DNA of 64,000 bases, taken from positions 100,935 through 164,934 of the forward strand of contig CAJXKK010000002.1 of NCBI GenBank assembly GCA_913055615.1, in the 5' to 3' direction. How positions within the stretch are numbered: position 1 is the stretch's first letter; the number at the start of each line of letters is the position of its first letter. This DNA is from an uncultured Ectothiorhodospiraceae bacterium (GTDB lineage Bacteria; Pseudomonadota; Gammaproteobacteria; XJ16; Halofilaceae). The translations under genes were made by a program, and so were the position numbers. Of this stretch, positions 1 through 8,428 are shown piece by piece. Under the pieces are notes generated by a model, which was not told where the DNA came from, ran no database searches, and worked only from the letters and a program-made list of their open reading frames with translations.

Positions 1-439
1 CTTCTCCGTCGGATGCGATGCCCGGTGCCTTCGCGATGGCGGCCTCGAGCGGGCGGGCGAGGGCGCGGGCGAGGCGTGCCAGCGGGCGCCCCGAGTCCGT
101 GTCCGGGTACTCGATCCGCACGGCGCTCACCGACCGTGGTATGGCCGCCGCCGCGCGGGCGAGTGGCGCTACGCGGTCGTCCGGTGGCAATCCCCGGCAT
201 ACGGCGAACCGGGCGAACCACTGGCGCGTGAAGACGAGTTGCCGGAAAGACAGCTCCCGGGCCAGTGCCGGCAGCCGATCCGCGGGGGTCGGGTGGAACT
301 CGACCAGGCCCTCCGCGGTCCGGCACCAGCCACCGACACCCGCCGCCGCGGCCCGCTCCACCAGCTCGGCCGCACAGTCGGATTCCATGCCTGCGCGGGT
401 CCACGCACATACCGCATCACTGGAGTCGATCGGCCACAT
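1..439 (-). CDS. rlmM: RlmM, 23S rRNA ribose methyltransferase (5' part only)
   Basis: The reading frame starts at an ATG whose first base is 439 and runs off the left edge, giving 146 residues. The opening contains AVCAWTRAGMESDCAAEL, then FRQLVFTRQWF at about residues 65-75 and a VRIEYPDTDSGRPL stretch near 107-120. These resemble the N-terminal THUMP-like part of E. coli RlmM (YgdE), which has FSSLIFARQWF and RVEVADTN at the same places. RlmM 2'-O-methylates C2498 of 23S rRNA using S-adenosylmethionine; its catalytic domain would lie outside the window. The gene is divergent from the lipoprotein gene at 591, with about 150 bases between them. The identification rests on remembered family sequence, and the exact start is uncertain by a few codons. 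Confidence 0.75.
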   Translation of the reverse strand, partial: MWPIDSSDAVCAWTRAGMESDCAAELVERAAAAGVGGWCRTAEGLVEFHPTPADRLPALARELSFRQLVFTRQWFARFAVCRGLPPDDRVAPLARAAAAIPRSVSAVRIEYPDTDSGRPLARLARALARPLEAAIAKAPGIASDGE

Positions 440-590
440 CGGCGCGACTCTGGCACAGGCGACCATGCGATTCCATGCGTGTGCTGGACGCAATCCGGTA
501 CGATACTGTCCGCGTGGGCCAGCAGGCATCTGGTTTACACTGACAACGACTATCGCCCCTTGTCATTCCATCGAATCCACAGGAGCACCC

Positions 591-917
591 ATGACCGCAT
601 CGAAACGCAATGCAATTCTTGCCGCCGGCATGACCGCTGTGCTCGGGGGCTGCAGTTTCGTCACCGTCGATCCTGAGGCGGAGGACGTGCTCGTCCTGGA
701 AGCGGACCGCACGAAGGACTGCGAACGGCTCGGACAGACCCGTGTGTCCGTGGCCACCAAGATCGGTTTTATCAAACGCGGTAAACCGGCCATCAGCGAG
801 AATCTCGAGACCCTCGCGCGCAACAGCGCCGCGGAAATGGGCGGTGACACAATCACCGCTGAGACCGAAGTCAGCAATGGCAAGCAGACGTTCGGCATCT
901 TTGACTGCGTGAAGTAA
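591..917 (+). CDS. Small DUF4156-type lipoprotein
   Basis: This 108-residue protein starts MTASKRNAILAAGMTAVLGGC, a lipoprotein signal peptide with a lipobox (LGGC) and the lipidated Cys at residue 21. A longer reading frame extends upstream, but the ATG at 591 follows an AGGAG-like site (caggagcacc) and is the only start that places the signal peptide at the N terminus. The mature part has a central Cys (KDCERLG), an AAEMGGDTI stretch and a C-terminal Cys (FDCVK). This layout is typical of DUF4156 lipoproteins such as E. coli YjeI: two cysteines around a short domain with an 'A.MGGN' motif. The function is unknown and the expected location is the periplasmic face of a membrane. thiD starts 7 bases downstream, so the two may be cotranscribed. 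Confidence 0.75.
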   Translation: MTASKRNAILAAGMTAVLGGCSFVTVDPEAEDVLVLEADRTKDCERLGQTRVSVATKIGFIKRGKPAISENLETLARNSAAEMGGDTITAETEVSNGKQTFGIFDCVK

Positions 918-923
918 CGCGCG

Positions 924-1769
924 ATGGCACATGAGCGTATTCCGAACGTCCTGTCGATCGCCGGGTCGGATCCGTCGGGCGGTGCCGGTGTCCAGGCCGA
1001 CCTGAAGGCCCTGTCGGCGCTGGGCGCCTACGGGATGTGCGCCGTAACGGCGCTGACCGCACAGAACACGACCGGGGTGCGTGGCGTCTCGGGTGTGGAT
1101 CCGGCCTTCCTGCGCGATCAGATCGATGCCGTGTTCGACGATGTGCGCGTCGATGCCGTCAAGATCGGCATGGTGGGCAGCGCGGCCTCGGTCAAGGCCG
1201 TGGCGGAGTGCCTGGAGCGTTACCGCCCGCCCCTGGTGGTCGTCGATCCGGTCATGGTCGCCAAAAGCGGTGACCGCCTGATCGACGATGCGGCGGTCGA
1301 TGCTCTGCGCGAACGGTTGCTGCCGCTGGCCAGCGTGATCACCCCGAATCTGCCGGAGACCGCCGTTTTGCTCGAGGACCGCCATGCGCCCGCGAGGACC
1401 GACGACATGGAGGCGGCGGGCATGCGCCTGCTCGACCTGGGTGCGCGGGCGGCCCTGGTAAAGGGAGGGCACCTGGACGGCGACGCGGTTACGGATGTGC
1501 TCTGCGAGCCGGCGGGAACGCGGACGTACGGCTCGGAGCGCGTGCGCACCGCCAACACGCACGGGACGGGGTGCACGCTGTCCTCCGCGATCGCGGCGCT
1601 GGCGCCGGCGTCGGGCTCGATGGCGGAGGCGGTCGAGGCCGCCCGACGCTATCTCGTGATGGCGCTCGGGGCGGCCGATCGGCTGTCCGTCGGTCAAGGC
1701 TGTGGTCCGGTGCACCACTTCGTGGATCTGTGGGCGAATGATCCGGCGCGGCGCTGGCTCGAGAACTGA
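924..1769 (+). CDS. thiD: Hydroxymethylpyrimidine/phosphomethylpyrimidine kinase
   Basis: ThiD phosphorylates 4-amino-5-hydroxymethyl-2-methylpyrimidine twice to give the pyrimidine diphosphate used in thiamine synthesis. The 281-residue length is normal. The substrate-binding start SIAGSDPSGGAGVQADLK is at residues 12-29, QNTTGV lies around residue 50, the DPVM motif (VVVDPVMVAKSG) is near 110, and the ribokinase-fold anion hole appears as NTHGTGCTLSSAIA near 210. The gene follows the small lipoprotein gene after 7 bases. Its downstream neighbour thpR is on the other strand and converges on it, and no convincing terminator hairpin is visible in the 32-base gap. A second thiamine gene, thiL, lies at 14.4 kb. 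Confidence 0.95.
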   Translation: MAHERIPNVLSIAGSDPSGGAGVQADLKALSALGAYGMCAVTALTAQNTTGVRGVSGVDPAFLRDQIDAVFDDVRVDAVKIGMVGSAASVKAVAECLERYRPPLVVVDPVMVAKSGDRLIDDAAVDALRERLLPLASVITPNLPETAVLLEDRHAPARTDDMEAAGMRLLDLGARAALVKGGHLDGDAVTDVLCEPAGTRTYGSERVRTANTHGTGCTLSSAIAALAPASGSMAEAVEAARRYLVMALGAADRLSVGQGCGPVHHFVDLWANDPARRWLEN

Positions 1770-1801
1770 TCGAGCCGCGCCCTGGATCACCTGAGTGCCG
1801 C

Positions 1802-2377
1802 TCAGCGCGTCTGCCGTGCGCCGGAGCGGGCCGGGAATGTGCGCACCTCGCGAAAGCGCCGCCAGTCTCCCGGTTCGGCACGGGTATAAAGGGCGATCCG
1901 CTCGAGGGTTACCGGTATGTGTGCCGCATATTGGTCTATCCATATCGCGAGTGCCCGTTGCCAGGCCGCATCGGTCCGCCGCGGCGGGCGTCCGAGCGTC
2001 ACGTGCGGGCGTACCGGCCGCTCTTCCGCCGCCAGTCCCGCCGCCGCGCGGACCTCGTTGCGCCATGCCGCGATGCAGTGGGTGAGTGGACTTTTTTCGG
2101 CCCCGATATCGAGATCGAGTCCCAGCGCCGAGGGCCTGCGTGGCGGGCCGAATACCGCCCGCGGTCCGATGGTCGCCGGCAGCGGCAGGGCATCACCGGT
2201 GTCGAGCCGTGCCCACGCGTCCAGGGCGCGCCGCTCCCCGATCGCACCGAGGAATGCGACCGTCACGTGGAGATCCGCGGGGGCGAATGCGCGCGTCCCC
2301 GCAGGCAACCGGGTCAGTTCCTCGCGTGGCAGCGACGCCGCCGGGAACGGCAGTGCGATAAACCAGTTCGCCTCCAT
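1802..2377 (-). CDS. thpR: RNA 2',3'-cyclic phosphodiesterase (2H family)
   Basis: This 191-residue protein belongs to the 2H phosphoesterase superfamily (LigT/ThpR), which hydrolyses 2',3'-cyclic phosphate ends of RNA. Both HxTx motifs are present: HVTV at residue 37 (LHVTVAFLG) and HVTL at residue 125 (RPHVTLGRPP). The C terminus has the usual RIALYTRAEPGD-type strand. An in-frame ATG exists at 2485, but the ATG at 2377 gives MEANWFIALPFP, which matches the usual start of the family, so it is chosen. The next gene begins about 50 bases away on the opposite strand, so their promoters share a very short divergent region. Confidence 0.88.
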   Translation of the reverse strand: MEANWFIALPFPAASLPREELTRLPAGTRAFAPADLHVTVAFLGAIGERRALDAWARLDTGDALPLPATIGPRAVFGPPRRPSALGLDLDIGAEKSPLTHCIAAWRNEVRAAAGLAAEERPVRPHVTLGRPPRRTDAAWQRALAIWIDQYAAHIPVTLERIALYTRAEPGDWRRFREVRTFPARSGARQTR

Positions 2378-2427
2378 GGGGATACCGACCTCGTGTTTAT
2401 GGAACCGTTGGTACTGTACGCTCACGG

Positions 2428-3270
2428 GTGGCCTATCCGAATACGGCTGAGGACGGGCTGGATGATGAATCGGCACCGGCGGCAAGCGAGGGGAGCGTCA
2501 ACGTGGTGGTAACGATCCACGCCCGCGGTGCGGAACGGGGCACGCAATGGCTGCGTGGTGGATGGCGCCTGTTCATCGCCGCGCCCGGGATGTGGATTGT
2601 CCTGACGATCGTATTCCTGCTCATATTCATCATGCTCAATCTGGTCCCGGTCATCGGTATGCTCCTCGCCCTGGTGCTGGCGCCGGCGCTGTCAGGTGGC
2701 GTGCTGCTCGCGGCCCGGGACGCCGATGCCGGCCGGCCGCTGGATCTCGGGCGGCTGTTCGAACCGCTGCTCACGCAGGGCGTGCGCGGGGACATCGTCA
2801 TCCTGGGGCTGCTGTACGCCGGTGCCCATGTGGCGGCGGCCGTGGTCAGCATGCTGTTGCTGCTCGTGACCGCCGACCTCTCTGCACTCGATCCCGGGCA
2901 GTTGTCCGGCCATGTTGGGGTCGATCCGGGCAGTGCCGCGTCCATGGGACTCGGCGTGCTGTTCGCCTGCCTGATCTGGTTAGCGCTGGGCGTGGCGGTC
3001 ATGGTCGTATTCTTCTATGCGATCCCGCTGATCGTGCTGGCAGCCCTGCCGCCGATCCATGCGATCGGCCAGGGCGTACGGGGACTGCTGCGGAACGCGC
3101 TGCCCCTGCTGGTGCTGGGCCTGGTCTGGACCGTCCTCGCGCTGCTGGCGTCACTGCCGATGATGCTGGGCTGGCTCGTGCTCTGGCCGGTCACCTGGGC
3201 GGCGTGGTACACGAGCTACCGCGATATCTTTGACCCGGCGGAAGTGATCCCGGGCGTCAGCGGGGATTGA
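2428..3270 (+). CDS. Multi-pass membrane protein, BPSS1780-like
   Basis: This 280-residue integral membrane protein has an N-terminal soluble stretch of about 35 residues, then RGGWRLFIAAPGMWI followed by about six hydrophobic segments. WLRxGWRLFxxAPxxW followed by a poly-hydrophobic helix is the hallmark I associate with the BPSS1780 family, whose function is unknown. The longest frame starts at a GTG at 2428. A shorter start near 2500, just before the NVVVTIHARGAERG stretch, would better match the length of relatives, so the N terminus is uncertain. The next gene starts 36 bases after the stop and has a strong ribosome binding site of its own. Confidence 0.6.
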   Translation: MAYPNTAEDGLDDESAPAASEGSVNVVVTIHARGAERGTQWLRGGWRLFIAAPGMWIVLTIVFLLIFIMLNLVPVIGMLLALVLAPALSGGVLLAARDADAGRPLDLGRLFEPLLTQGVRGDIVILGLLYAGAHVAAAVVSMLLLLVTADLSALDPGQLSGHVGVDPGSAASMGLGVLFACLIWLALGVAVMVVFFYAIPLIVLAALPPIHAIGQGVRGLLRNALPLLVLGLVWTVLALLASLPMMLGWLVLWPVTWAAWYTSYRDIFDPAEVIPGVSGD

Positions 3271-3306
3271 ATCCAGTGGCCCACATGGCCCACTAAGGAG
3301 GTCGAT

Positions 3307-5556
3307 ATGGCATGGCGCTGGTTGCCATGGCGAGCGATCGTGCGTCGTGCGGCGCACGCGTACGGTGTCATCGACCCGCTCAGGGTCATGGCCCGCCTGC
3401 GCCGTTTCTCGCAGCCATCGGAGGTCGCGGAGCCGCTGGAATTGCTGCGCGCCGGCCTCGTCTTCCATGCCCGTGGTCTCGTCAACACCAAGGCGATCCA
3501 GCACAACCTGGACTGGGTCTGGCCGTACTGGGTCGTGCGCCAGTTCGATCCGGGCGATGCTTCGTTCATTCCCCGGGCGTTTTCGTTCTCCCACGTCAAT
3601 CTGACTCACCGCAACTGGACCGCTGTGGGCCTGCCGGACTGCCCGCACTATCCGATCGTCGACCCGCGCGGGTTATGGACGCCGCTGCATGATGGCTGGT
3701 CGATCGACTGCTGGATCGTCGCGGCCGACGGCAATCACCTGCTGCCGGCGCAGTGTCATGAGGCGCAGCAGTCGCAGGACACCAGGGCCGGACTGACCGT
3801 GGATACGGCGCTCAGCGCCGGGCCGCGACGGCTCGAGCTGCATGCAAGCGTTGAGCGCATCGACGGTCGCGCGTGGGCGCTGCTCGACATAACGGCCCGA
3901 GGCCGTGCGGGGGACCGCCTCGCGCTCTCCGTGCGCCCCTACAACCCGGAAGGCATCCAGTTCATCGACACCCTGCACCCGGCCCCTGAAGGCCGTGGTT
4001 TTCGGGTCAACGACCTGAGCGATGTCGAATTGGACCCGGCACCCGCGGACCTGCGTTTTCGCAGCTATCGTGAGGGGGATGTATTCCACACGCTGGACGG
4101 CGATGTCGCGGCGAACCGTGAGGGCCTGCACTGCCCGGTGGGCATGGCGACCGGGGCCGCCCTGTATCCCATGCCGGAGGGCGAGCGGCGGCTGCGTGCC
4201 CGGGTCGCGCTCGACGAGGCGCCCCTGCCGCACGGGCGGCGGTGCACCTGGGCCGACGCCCATACGGACGCGGCCACAGTCGAGATCCCGGACACCTGGC
4301 TGCAGCAGCTGTTCGAGGCCGCGCGCACGAGCCTCGTCCTGCATTCGGTCGACGAGATCGTGCCGGGGCCCTACACCTATCGCCGCTTCTGGTTCCGCGA
4401 CGCCTGCCTGATCCTCCATGCGCTGCTGGCGGGCGGCTACATCGATCGCGCCCGGCGGGCACTGGAAGGCTTCCCCGATCGCCAGCGCGCTACCGGGTAC
4501 TTCCAGTCGCAGGAGGGCGAATGGGACTCCAATGGCCAGGTCCTGTGGGCCTACGGCCGTTTCCAGGCGATGACCGGGGAGTCATTGCCGGCGCCCTGGC
4601 TCGACGCCATGGAGCGCGGCTGCCGCTGGATCCGGCGCAAACGCCTGCGGGCCGATGCGGGGCCCGGTATCGCGGGCCTGCTGCCGGCCGGCTTCAGCGC
4701 GGAGCACCTGGGCCCGAACGACTATTATTACTGGGATGACTGGTGGGCCCTGGCCGGGCTGCAGGAGGCCGCGCGCGTGCTCGCCGATGCCGGGCGGGAA
4801 CATGCGGCCGGGCGCGCCCGCGCGGAGGCGGAGTCGCTGCGGCAGGCGATCCACCGGAGCATTGAGCGGATTCCGCACGAGCGCAGTGGTGGCGGCATGC
4901 CGGCGGCACCGGAGCGGCGCATGGATGCCGGCGCCATCGGCTCGCTGGTTGCGGATTATCCGTTGCGCCTGCTCCCGGCCGGTGATCCGTGGACACTGGC
5001 GACGGTGGATTACCTTGAGCGCGATTCCTTTTTTGACGGCGGGTTCTTCCAGAACATGATCCATTCGGGTGTCAACGCCTATCTGACGCTGGATATCGCC
5101 CAGAGCCTGCTGCGGGCGGGGCAGCCGGAGCGGGCGTGGCCCATGATCCGCCGCGTGGCCGAGCTGGCGTCCAGCACCGGCCACTGGCCCGAGGCCATCC
5201 ATCCACGCACGGGCGGTGGCTGCATGGGCGACGGCCAGCATGTCTGGGCCGCGGCCGAGTGGTTCATGATCATCCGCAGCCTGTTCGTGCGTGAGGAGGG
5301 CGACAGCCTCGTGATCGCCAGCGGTCTGCCGCCCGAGTGGCTGCAAAGCGGTCAATGGCTGCGCTTCGGTCCGACCTGGACCGCCTGGGGCCAAGTCGAG
5401 GTCGCGGTGGATACCGCCGGTTCGGCGCCACGGGTGCATGTGCAAGGGCGCTGGCATGACCGCGCGCCGCGCACGATCGCCTGCCTGCCGGGCTGGATGG
5501 ACACCGCGGTGCCGGCGGATGGTTCGGCCGTAGAGCCCGTGCCGGAACCGCAATGA
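3307..5556 (+). CDS. Six-hairpin glycosidase-like protein (unassigned substrate)
   Basis: This 749-residue protein has no signal peptide and is predicted cytoplasmic. The start is well supported by a TAAGGAGG site six bases upstream of the ATG. The first 300 residues look like a beta-rich N-terminal domain. From about residue 330 the protein resembles the (alpha/alpha)6 toroid of glucoamylase- and debranching-type glycosidases: YRRFWFRDACL near 358-368, QEGEWDSNGQVLWAY near 402, DYYYWDDWWAL near 472, and a late THRTG-like IHPRTGGGCMGDGQHVW segment near 635. The acidic residues of RFWFRD, EWD and YWDDW are catalytic candidates. Its stop overlaps the start of the GT4 glycosyltransferase by 4 bases (ATGA), so the two are translationally coupled and probably handle one glycan or glycolipid. 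The substrate cannot be read from sequence. Confidence 0.6.
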   Translation: MAWRWLPWRAIVRRAAHAYGVIDPLRVMARLRRFSQPSEVAEPLELLRAGLVFHARGLVNTKAIQHNLDWVWPYWVVRQFDPGDASFIPRAFSFSHVNLTHRNWTAVGLPDCPHYPIVDPRGLWTPLHDGWSIDCWIVAADGNHLLPAQCHEAQQSQDTRAGLTVDTALSAGPRRLELHASVERIDGRAWALLDITARGRAGDRLALSVRPYNPEGIQFIDTLHPAPEGRGFRVNDLSDVELDPAPADLRFRSYREGDVFHTLDGDVAANREGLHCPVGMATGAALYPMPEGERRLRARVALDEAPLPHGRRCTWADAHTDAATVEIPDTWLQQLFEAARTSLVLHSVDEIVPGPYTYRRFWFRDACLILHALLAGGYIDRARRALEGFPDRQRATGYFQSQEGEWDSNGQVLWAYGRFQAMTGESLPAPWLDAMERGCRWIRRKRLRADAGPGIAGLLPAGFSAEHLGPNDYYYWDDWWALAGLQEAARVLADAGREHAAGRARAEAESLRQAIHRSIERIPHERSGGGMPAAPERRMDAGAIGSLVADYPLRLLPAGDPWTLATVDYLERDSFFDGGFFQNMIHSGVNAYLTLDIAQSLLRAGQPERAWPMIRRVAELASSTGHWPEAIHPRTGGGCMGDGQHVWAAAEWFMIIRSLFVREEGDSLVIASGLPPEWLQSGQWLRFGPTWTAWGQVEVAVDTAGSAPRVHVQGRWHDRAPRTIACLPGWMDTAVPADGSAVEPVPEPQ

Positions 5557-6839
5557 AGATCTGCATGCTGACCAATACCTACCGGCCGCATGTCGGCGGT
5601 GTGGCGGGTTCGGTGTCCACCCTGGTCGAGGAGTGCCGCGCGGCGGGGCATGAGGTCCGCGTCGTCGCACCGGGTTTCCCGGGCGACGAGCATGAACCGG
5701 ACCCGGGCATACTGCGCGTGCCGGCGTGGCAGCGTTTCAACGGCAGCGATTTCTCGGTGCCGGTACCACTGCCACACCGGGTCGCGAAGGAGCTGGCCGA
5801 TTTCCGGCCCGATATCGTCCACAGCCACCACCCGTTCCTGCTGGGCGACGCGGCACTGCGCTGGAGCTATGCCCATCACGTGCCGCTGATCTTCACGCAC
5901 CACACCCTCTACGAGAACTACACCCACTACGTGCCGCTGGATTCGCCGGCCCTCAAGCGCTTCGTGATCCACCTCGCCACCGCGTATGCGAACGGCTGTG
6001 ACGCGGTGATCGCGCCCTCGCGGGGGATTGCCGATCTGTTGCGCTCGCGCGGGGTCGAGTCGCGCATCGAGGTCATTCCCACCGGCATCGATACGCGGGC
6101 GTTCGCGGGGGCGGACGGCGATGAATTCCGGCGTGTGCGCGGCATACCCGCCGATGCCATGGTGCTGGGACACGTCGGCCGCCTCGCGCGGGAGAAGAAT
6201 CTGGATTTCCTCGGCGAGGGTGTTGCCCGCTGGTTGGGCAACGGGGCGAACCGCTGGTTCCTGCTGGTTGGTGATGGCGCACGCAGTCAGGCCCTGCGCG
6301 AATTGTTCGAACGGGCAGGGGTGGGAGAGCGGGTCCTGATGACCGGCAAGCTCACCGGGTCGACGCTGTGCGACGCCTATGCCGCGATGAACGCCTTCGC
6401 CTTCACCTCGCTGACCGAGACCCAGGGCATGGTCGTCGCCGAGGCGATGGCCGCCCGGCTGCCCGTGATCGCGCTGGATGGGCCGGGTGTCGGGGATGTG
6501 GTGGTCGATGGGGATAACGGCCGGCTCCTTGGAACCAAAAGCAGGGTGGCCGATTTCGCCGCCGCCCTCGAGTCGGGAGTCAAAGAATCGGTGCTTGCCG
6601 GCTGGCGCCCGGCGGCACGCGAGACCGCGCAGGCATTCGATCGAAGTACCTGCGCGCAATCGGTCATGGATCTGTACGCGGCGCTGGGTGGGCGGCGCGT
6701 GCGGGCCAGCCACGACCTGAATTGGTGGGACCGCCTGCGCGGGCGGGTCGAGGCGGAGTGGGAACTGATCTCCGCGCGGGCGGATTCCGCCAGTGGCACG
6801 TTCCGGGATCGTGATCACAAAGATGGTCGAGGTGCTTAG
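5553..6839 (+). CDS. Family 4 glycosyltransferase (GT-B fold)
   Basis: This 428-residue glycosyltransferase has the N-terminal acceptor domain start MKICMLTNTYRPHVGGVAGS with the glycine-rich loop, HSHHPFLLG near 90, the GRLAREKNLDFL hinge near 208 and the donor-binding EX7E motif as ETQGMVVAE at about 288-296. It resembles the 1,2-diacylglycerol 3-glucosyltransferase / alpha-monoglucosyldiacylglycerol synthase group in its N-terminal THHTLYENYTHYVP stretch, so a glycolipid product is possible but unproven. The start codon overlaps the stop of the glycosidase-like gene (ATGA), which argues for one operon with stoichiometric expression. About 60 residues after the catalytic core are charged and variable. 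A weak AT-rich hairpin 50 bases after the stop may end transcription. Confidence 0.85.
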   Translation: MKICMLTNTYRPHVGGVAGSVSTLVEECRAAGHEVRVVAPGFPGDEHEPDPGILRVPAWQRFNGSDFSVPVPLPHRVAKELADFRPDIVHSHHPFLLGDAALRWSYAHHVPLIFTHHTLYENYTHYVPLDSPALKRFVIHLATAYANGCDAVIAPSRGIADLLRSRGVESRIEVIPTGIDTRAFAGADGDEFRRVRGIPADAMVLGHVGRLAREKNLDFLGEGVARWLGNGANRWFLLVGDGARSQALRELFERAGVGERVLMTGKLTGSTLCDAYAAMNAFAFTSLTETQGMVVAEAMAARLPVIALDGPGVGDVVVDGDNGRLLGTKSRVADFAAALESGVKESVLAGWRPAARETAQAFDRSTCAQSVMDLYAALGGRRVRASHDLNWWDRLRGRVEAEWELISARADSASGTFRDRDHKDGRGA

Positions 6840-7141
6840 CGTCGGCAGCGCGATCGTTTTCCTGCTGCCGGCATTTGCCACCGGTGGGATAAAACGCGTC
6901 CGTTTTATTCGTAATAGTATTTATTGAAAAAGCGTCTAATACGCTGTTTTGAAACGGTAAAAATATTGAATTTTTCTCCGGTTACATCCGCACTGCCGGG
7001 CTGGCCCGCTGAATCCCGTTTCGGGTGGGACGCGGTGCGGGGATGTTTCACGAAAATCAAACCGCTGGCGTGGCAGACACCACCCGCTCGCGTTTATCCT
7101 CCGCCGGAGCCGCGCAGGTTTTCTGGAGGACCTGAATCCCT
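6840..7141. other. Gene-free spacer with an AT-rich core
   Basis: About 300 bases between the glycosyltransferase and the EAL gene. Roughly 6890-6980 is far more AT-rich than its surroundings (runs such as gtaatagtatttattgaaaaag) and is the natural place for the EAL promoter and its control. A short open frame across 6924-7145 has no ribosome binding site, no recognisable content and runs into the next gene, so it is not called. Confidence 0.5.
6889..6908 (+). terminator. Weak AT-rich hairpin after the GT4 gene
   Basis: ATAAAACG and its exact reverse complement CGTTTTAT flank a 4-base loop (cgtc), 50 bases after the GT4 stop codon. The 8-bp stem is AT-rich and the tail has no long T run. It could be a weak terminator, or an operator for the following EAL gene. 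Confidence 0.3.
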
Positions 7142-8209
7142 GTGAATCACACCTGTGGATGTCAGAGCAGCCGTCGCAGGATTGGACTCGTTTTCGGCCG
7201 GCTCGTGGATGAAAACCCGGAACTGGCGGATGCGATCGAACGCTTTGGCTGGGCATGGGACGGTGATCTGGGGGCGGCCGTTGCCGACGTCGGCGACGGC
7301 ACGCGCTTCAATGCCATGGCCGGGATTTTCGACCTCATAGCTGGTCTGCTCGGTGAACCCGCTGCCCATGACGTGCGGGCGGCCTGGCTGGAAGACAGTC
7401 CGCTGCAGCAGCAGATGGGAAAGCTGGTGCAGGCGGAACGGATGAGCGAATTCGTGCCGCGAAAGGACAGTCCCGTGGCCCGGCTGCTTGAGGCGCGGGC
7501 ACTGGAGACCTGGTTGCAGCCCGTGGTCGATGCCGCCTCGGAGGCCGTCGTCGGGCACGAGTGTCTCGCACGGGCGCACCACCCGGATGATGGCCGCTTG
7601 ATCACGCCGGGAGACATGATCGGCTGGGCGCGTGCAGAGAACCTGCTGTTCATGTTCGACCGCTTCTGCCGCGAAACCCACATCAAACGGGCCGCCGCCA
7701 CCGGGCTGGCCGCCGATCACATGTTCCTGATCAACTTCCTGCCAAGCGTGATCTATGAGCCGGAATTCTGTTTGCGGACAACGGTAAACGCGATCGAGTG
7801 CACGGGATTACGTCCGGAACAGATCGTATTCGAGGTCGTTGAAACCGAGTCGGTCGAGGACCATGGCCACTTGCGCGCTATCCTGTCCTGTTATCGAAAA
7901 AATGGCTTCCGGGCAGCGCTGGATGATCTCGGCGCGGGTTATTCCGGGCTCTCGCTGATGGCGGATCTTGAACCGGATCCGATCAAGATCGACCGCAGTG
8001 TCGTCGCGCGCGCCGACGAGTCGGAGGCCCATGCCCCGGTCTGCCGCGCGATCATCGAACTGGGCCGTTCTGAGGGGCGCCAGGTGCTCGCTGAAGGTGT
8101 CGAGACGCAATCGCAGCGTGGCTACATGCGCATGCTGGGTGTCGACATGATGCAGGGCTACTTCTTCGGGTGGCCGGCGCCGGAGCCCGCGATGGGAGCG
8201 ATGGCTTAA
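7142..8209 (+). CDS. EAL-domain c-di-GMP phosphodiesterase
   Basis: This 355-residue protein has an uncharacterised N-terminal region of about 115 residues and a full EAL domain, with no GGDEF domain and no membrane segment. The residues needed for Mg2+ binding and catalysis are visible: the signature Glu appears as ECLAR at about residue 140 (EAL degenerated to ECL, Glu kept), Asn in NFLPS near 198, Glu in FEVVETES near 232, the DDLGAGYSG loop near 261, Lys in IKIDR near 280, EGVET near 318 and QGYFFGWP near the end. It is therefore predicted to hydrolyse c-di-GMP to pGpG. The start is a GTG with a GGAGG about a dozen bases upstream. The Cys-containing N terminus (MNHTCGC) is unusual and could bind a metal or be an over-extended start. 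Confidence 0.88.
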   Translation: MNHTCGCQSSRRRIGLVFGRLVDENPELADAIERFGWAWDGDLGAAVADVGDGTRFNAMAGIFDLIAGLLGEPAAHDVRAAWLEDSPLQQQMGKLVQAERMSEFVPRKDSPVARLLEARALETWLQPVVDAASEAVVGHECLARAHHPDDGRLITPGDMIGWARAENLLFMFDRFCRETHIKRAAATGLAADHMFLINFLPSVIYEPEFCLRTTVNAIECTGLRPEQIVFEVVETESVEDHGHLRAILSCYRKNGFRAALDDLGAGYSGLSLMADLEPDPIKIDRSVVARADESEAHAPVCRAIIELGRSEGRQVLAEGVETQSQRGYMRMLGVDMMQGYFFGWPAPEPAMGAMA

Positions 8210-8211
8210 CC

Positions 8212-8428
8212 CGTTGTTCGCGCCCCGACCGCGGCGCGGCGTATGGGTCTGCGGAGTACCGGGACCTGATCGCCTGGCTCGGGCACCCGGCCCGGGGCCG
8301 ATCGCCAGGGCGCCGCGATCGAGGCCCTGCTGGCGCGCCCGCGGGCGGAGCGGGAGGCGGAGGCGGGCCCGGTGTTCAGTGGCGTCGCCGAGTGGACCGC
8401 CAGGGCCCTCGCGGTGAGTGCTCAGTAA
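8212..8428 (+). pseudogene. Possible decayed coding remnant
   Basis: Two adjoining forward frames read like one protein tail. AAYGSAEYRDLIAWLGHPARG in one frame is followed, after a one-base shift, by DRQGAAIEALLARPRAEREA and then a stretch ending SGVAEWTARALAVSAQ and a TAA stop at about 8426-8428. Neither part has a clear start. It may be the frameshifted end of a lost gene or a short real gene with a sequence error. I do not recognise the family. Confidence 0.25.

Noticed and set aside
417..2066. Long minus-strand open frame of 549 codons over thiD
   Set aside because: It is the antisense shadow of thiD and its neighbours, rich in Arg/Gly/His with no family motif, whereas thiD on the plus strand is clear.
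6808..6820. Extra copy of the GTGATCACAA operator at the end of the GT4 gene
   Set aside because: It lies inside a coding region, is only a partial match and is not near a promoter of polyamine genes; GATC-centred sequences are common by chance here.
6924..7145. Small open frame of 73 codons before the EAL gene
   Set aside because: No ribosome binding site, biased composition, and it overlaps the start of the EAL gene; the AT-rich DNA looks regulatory.
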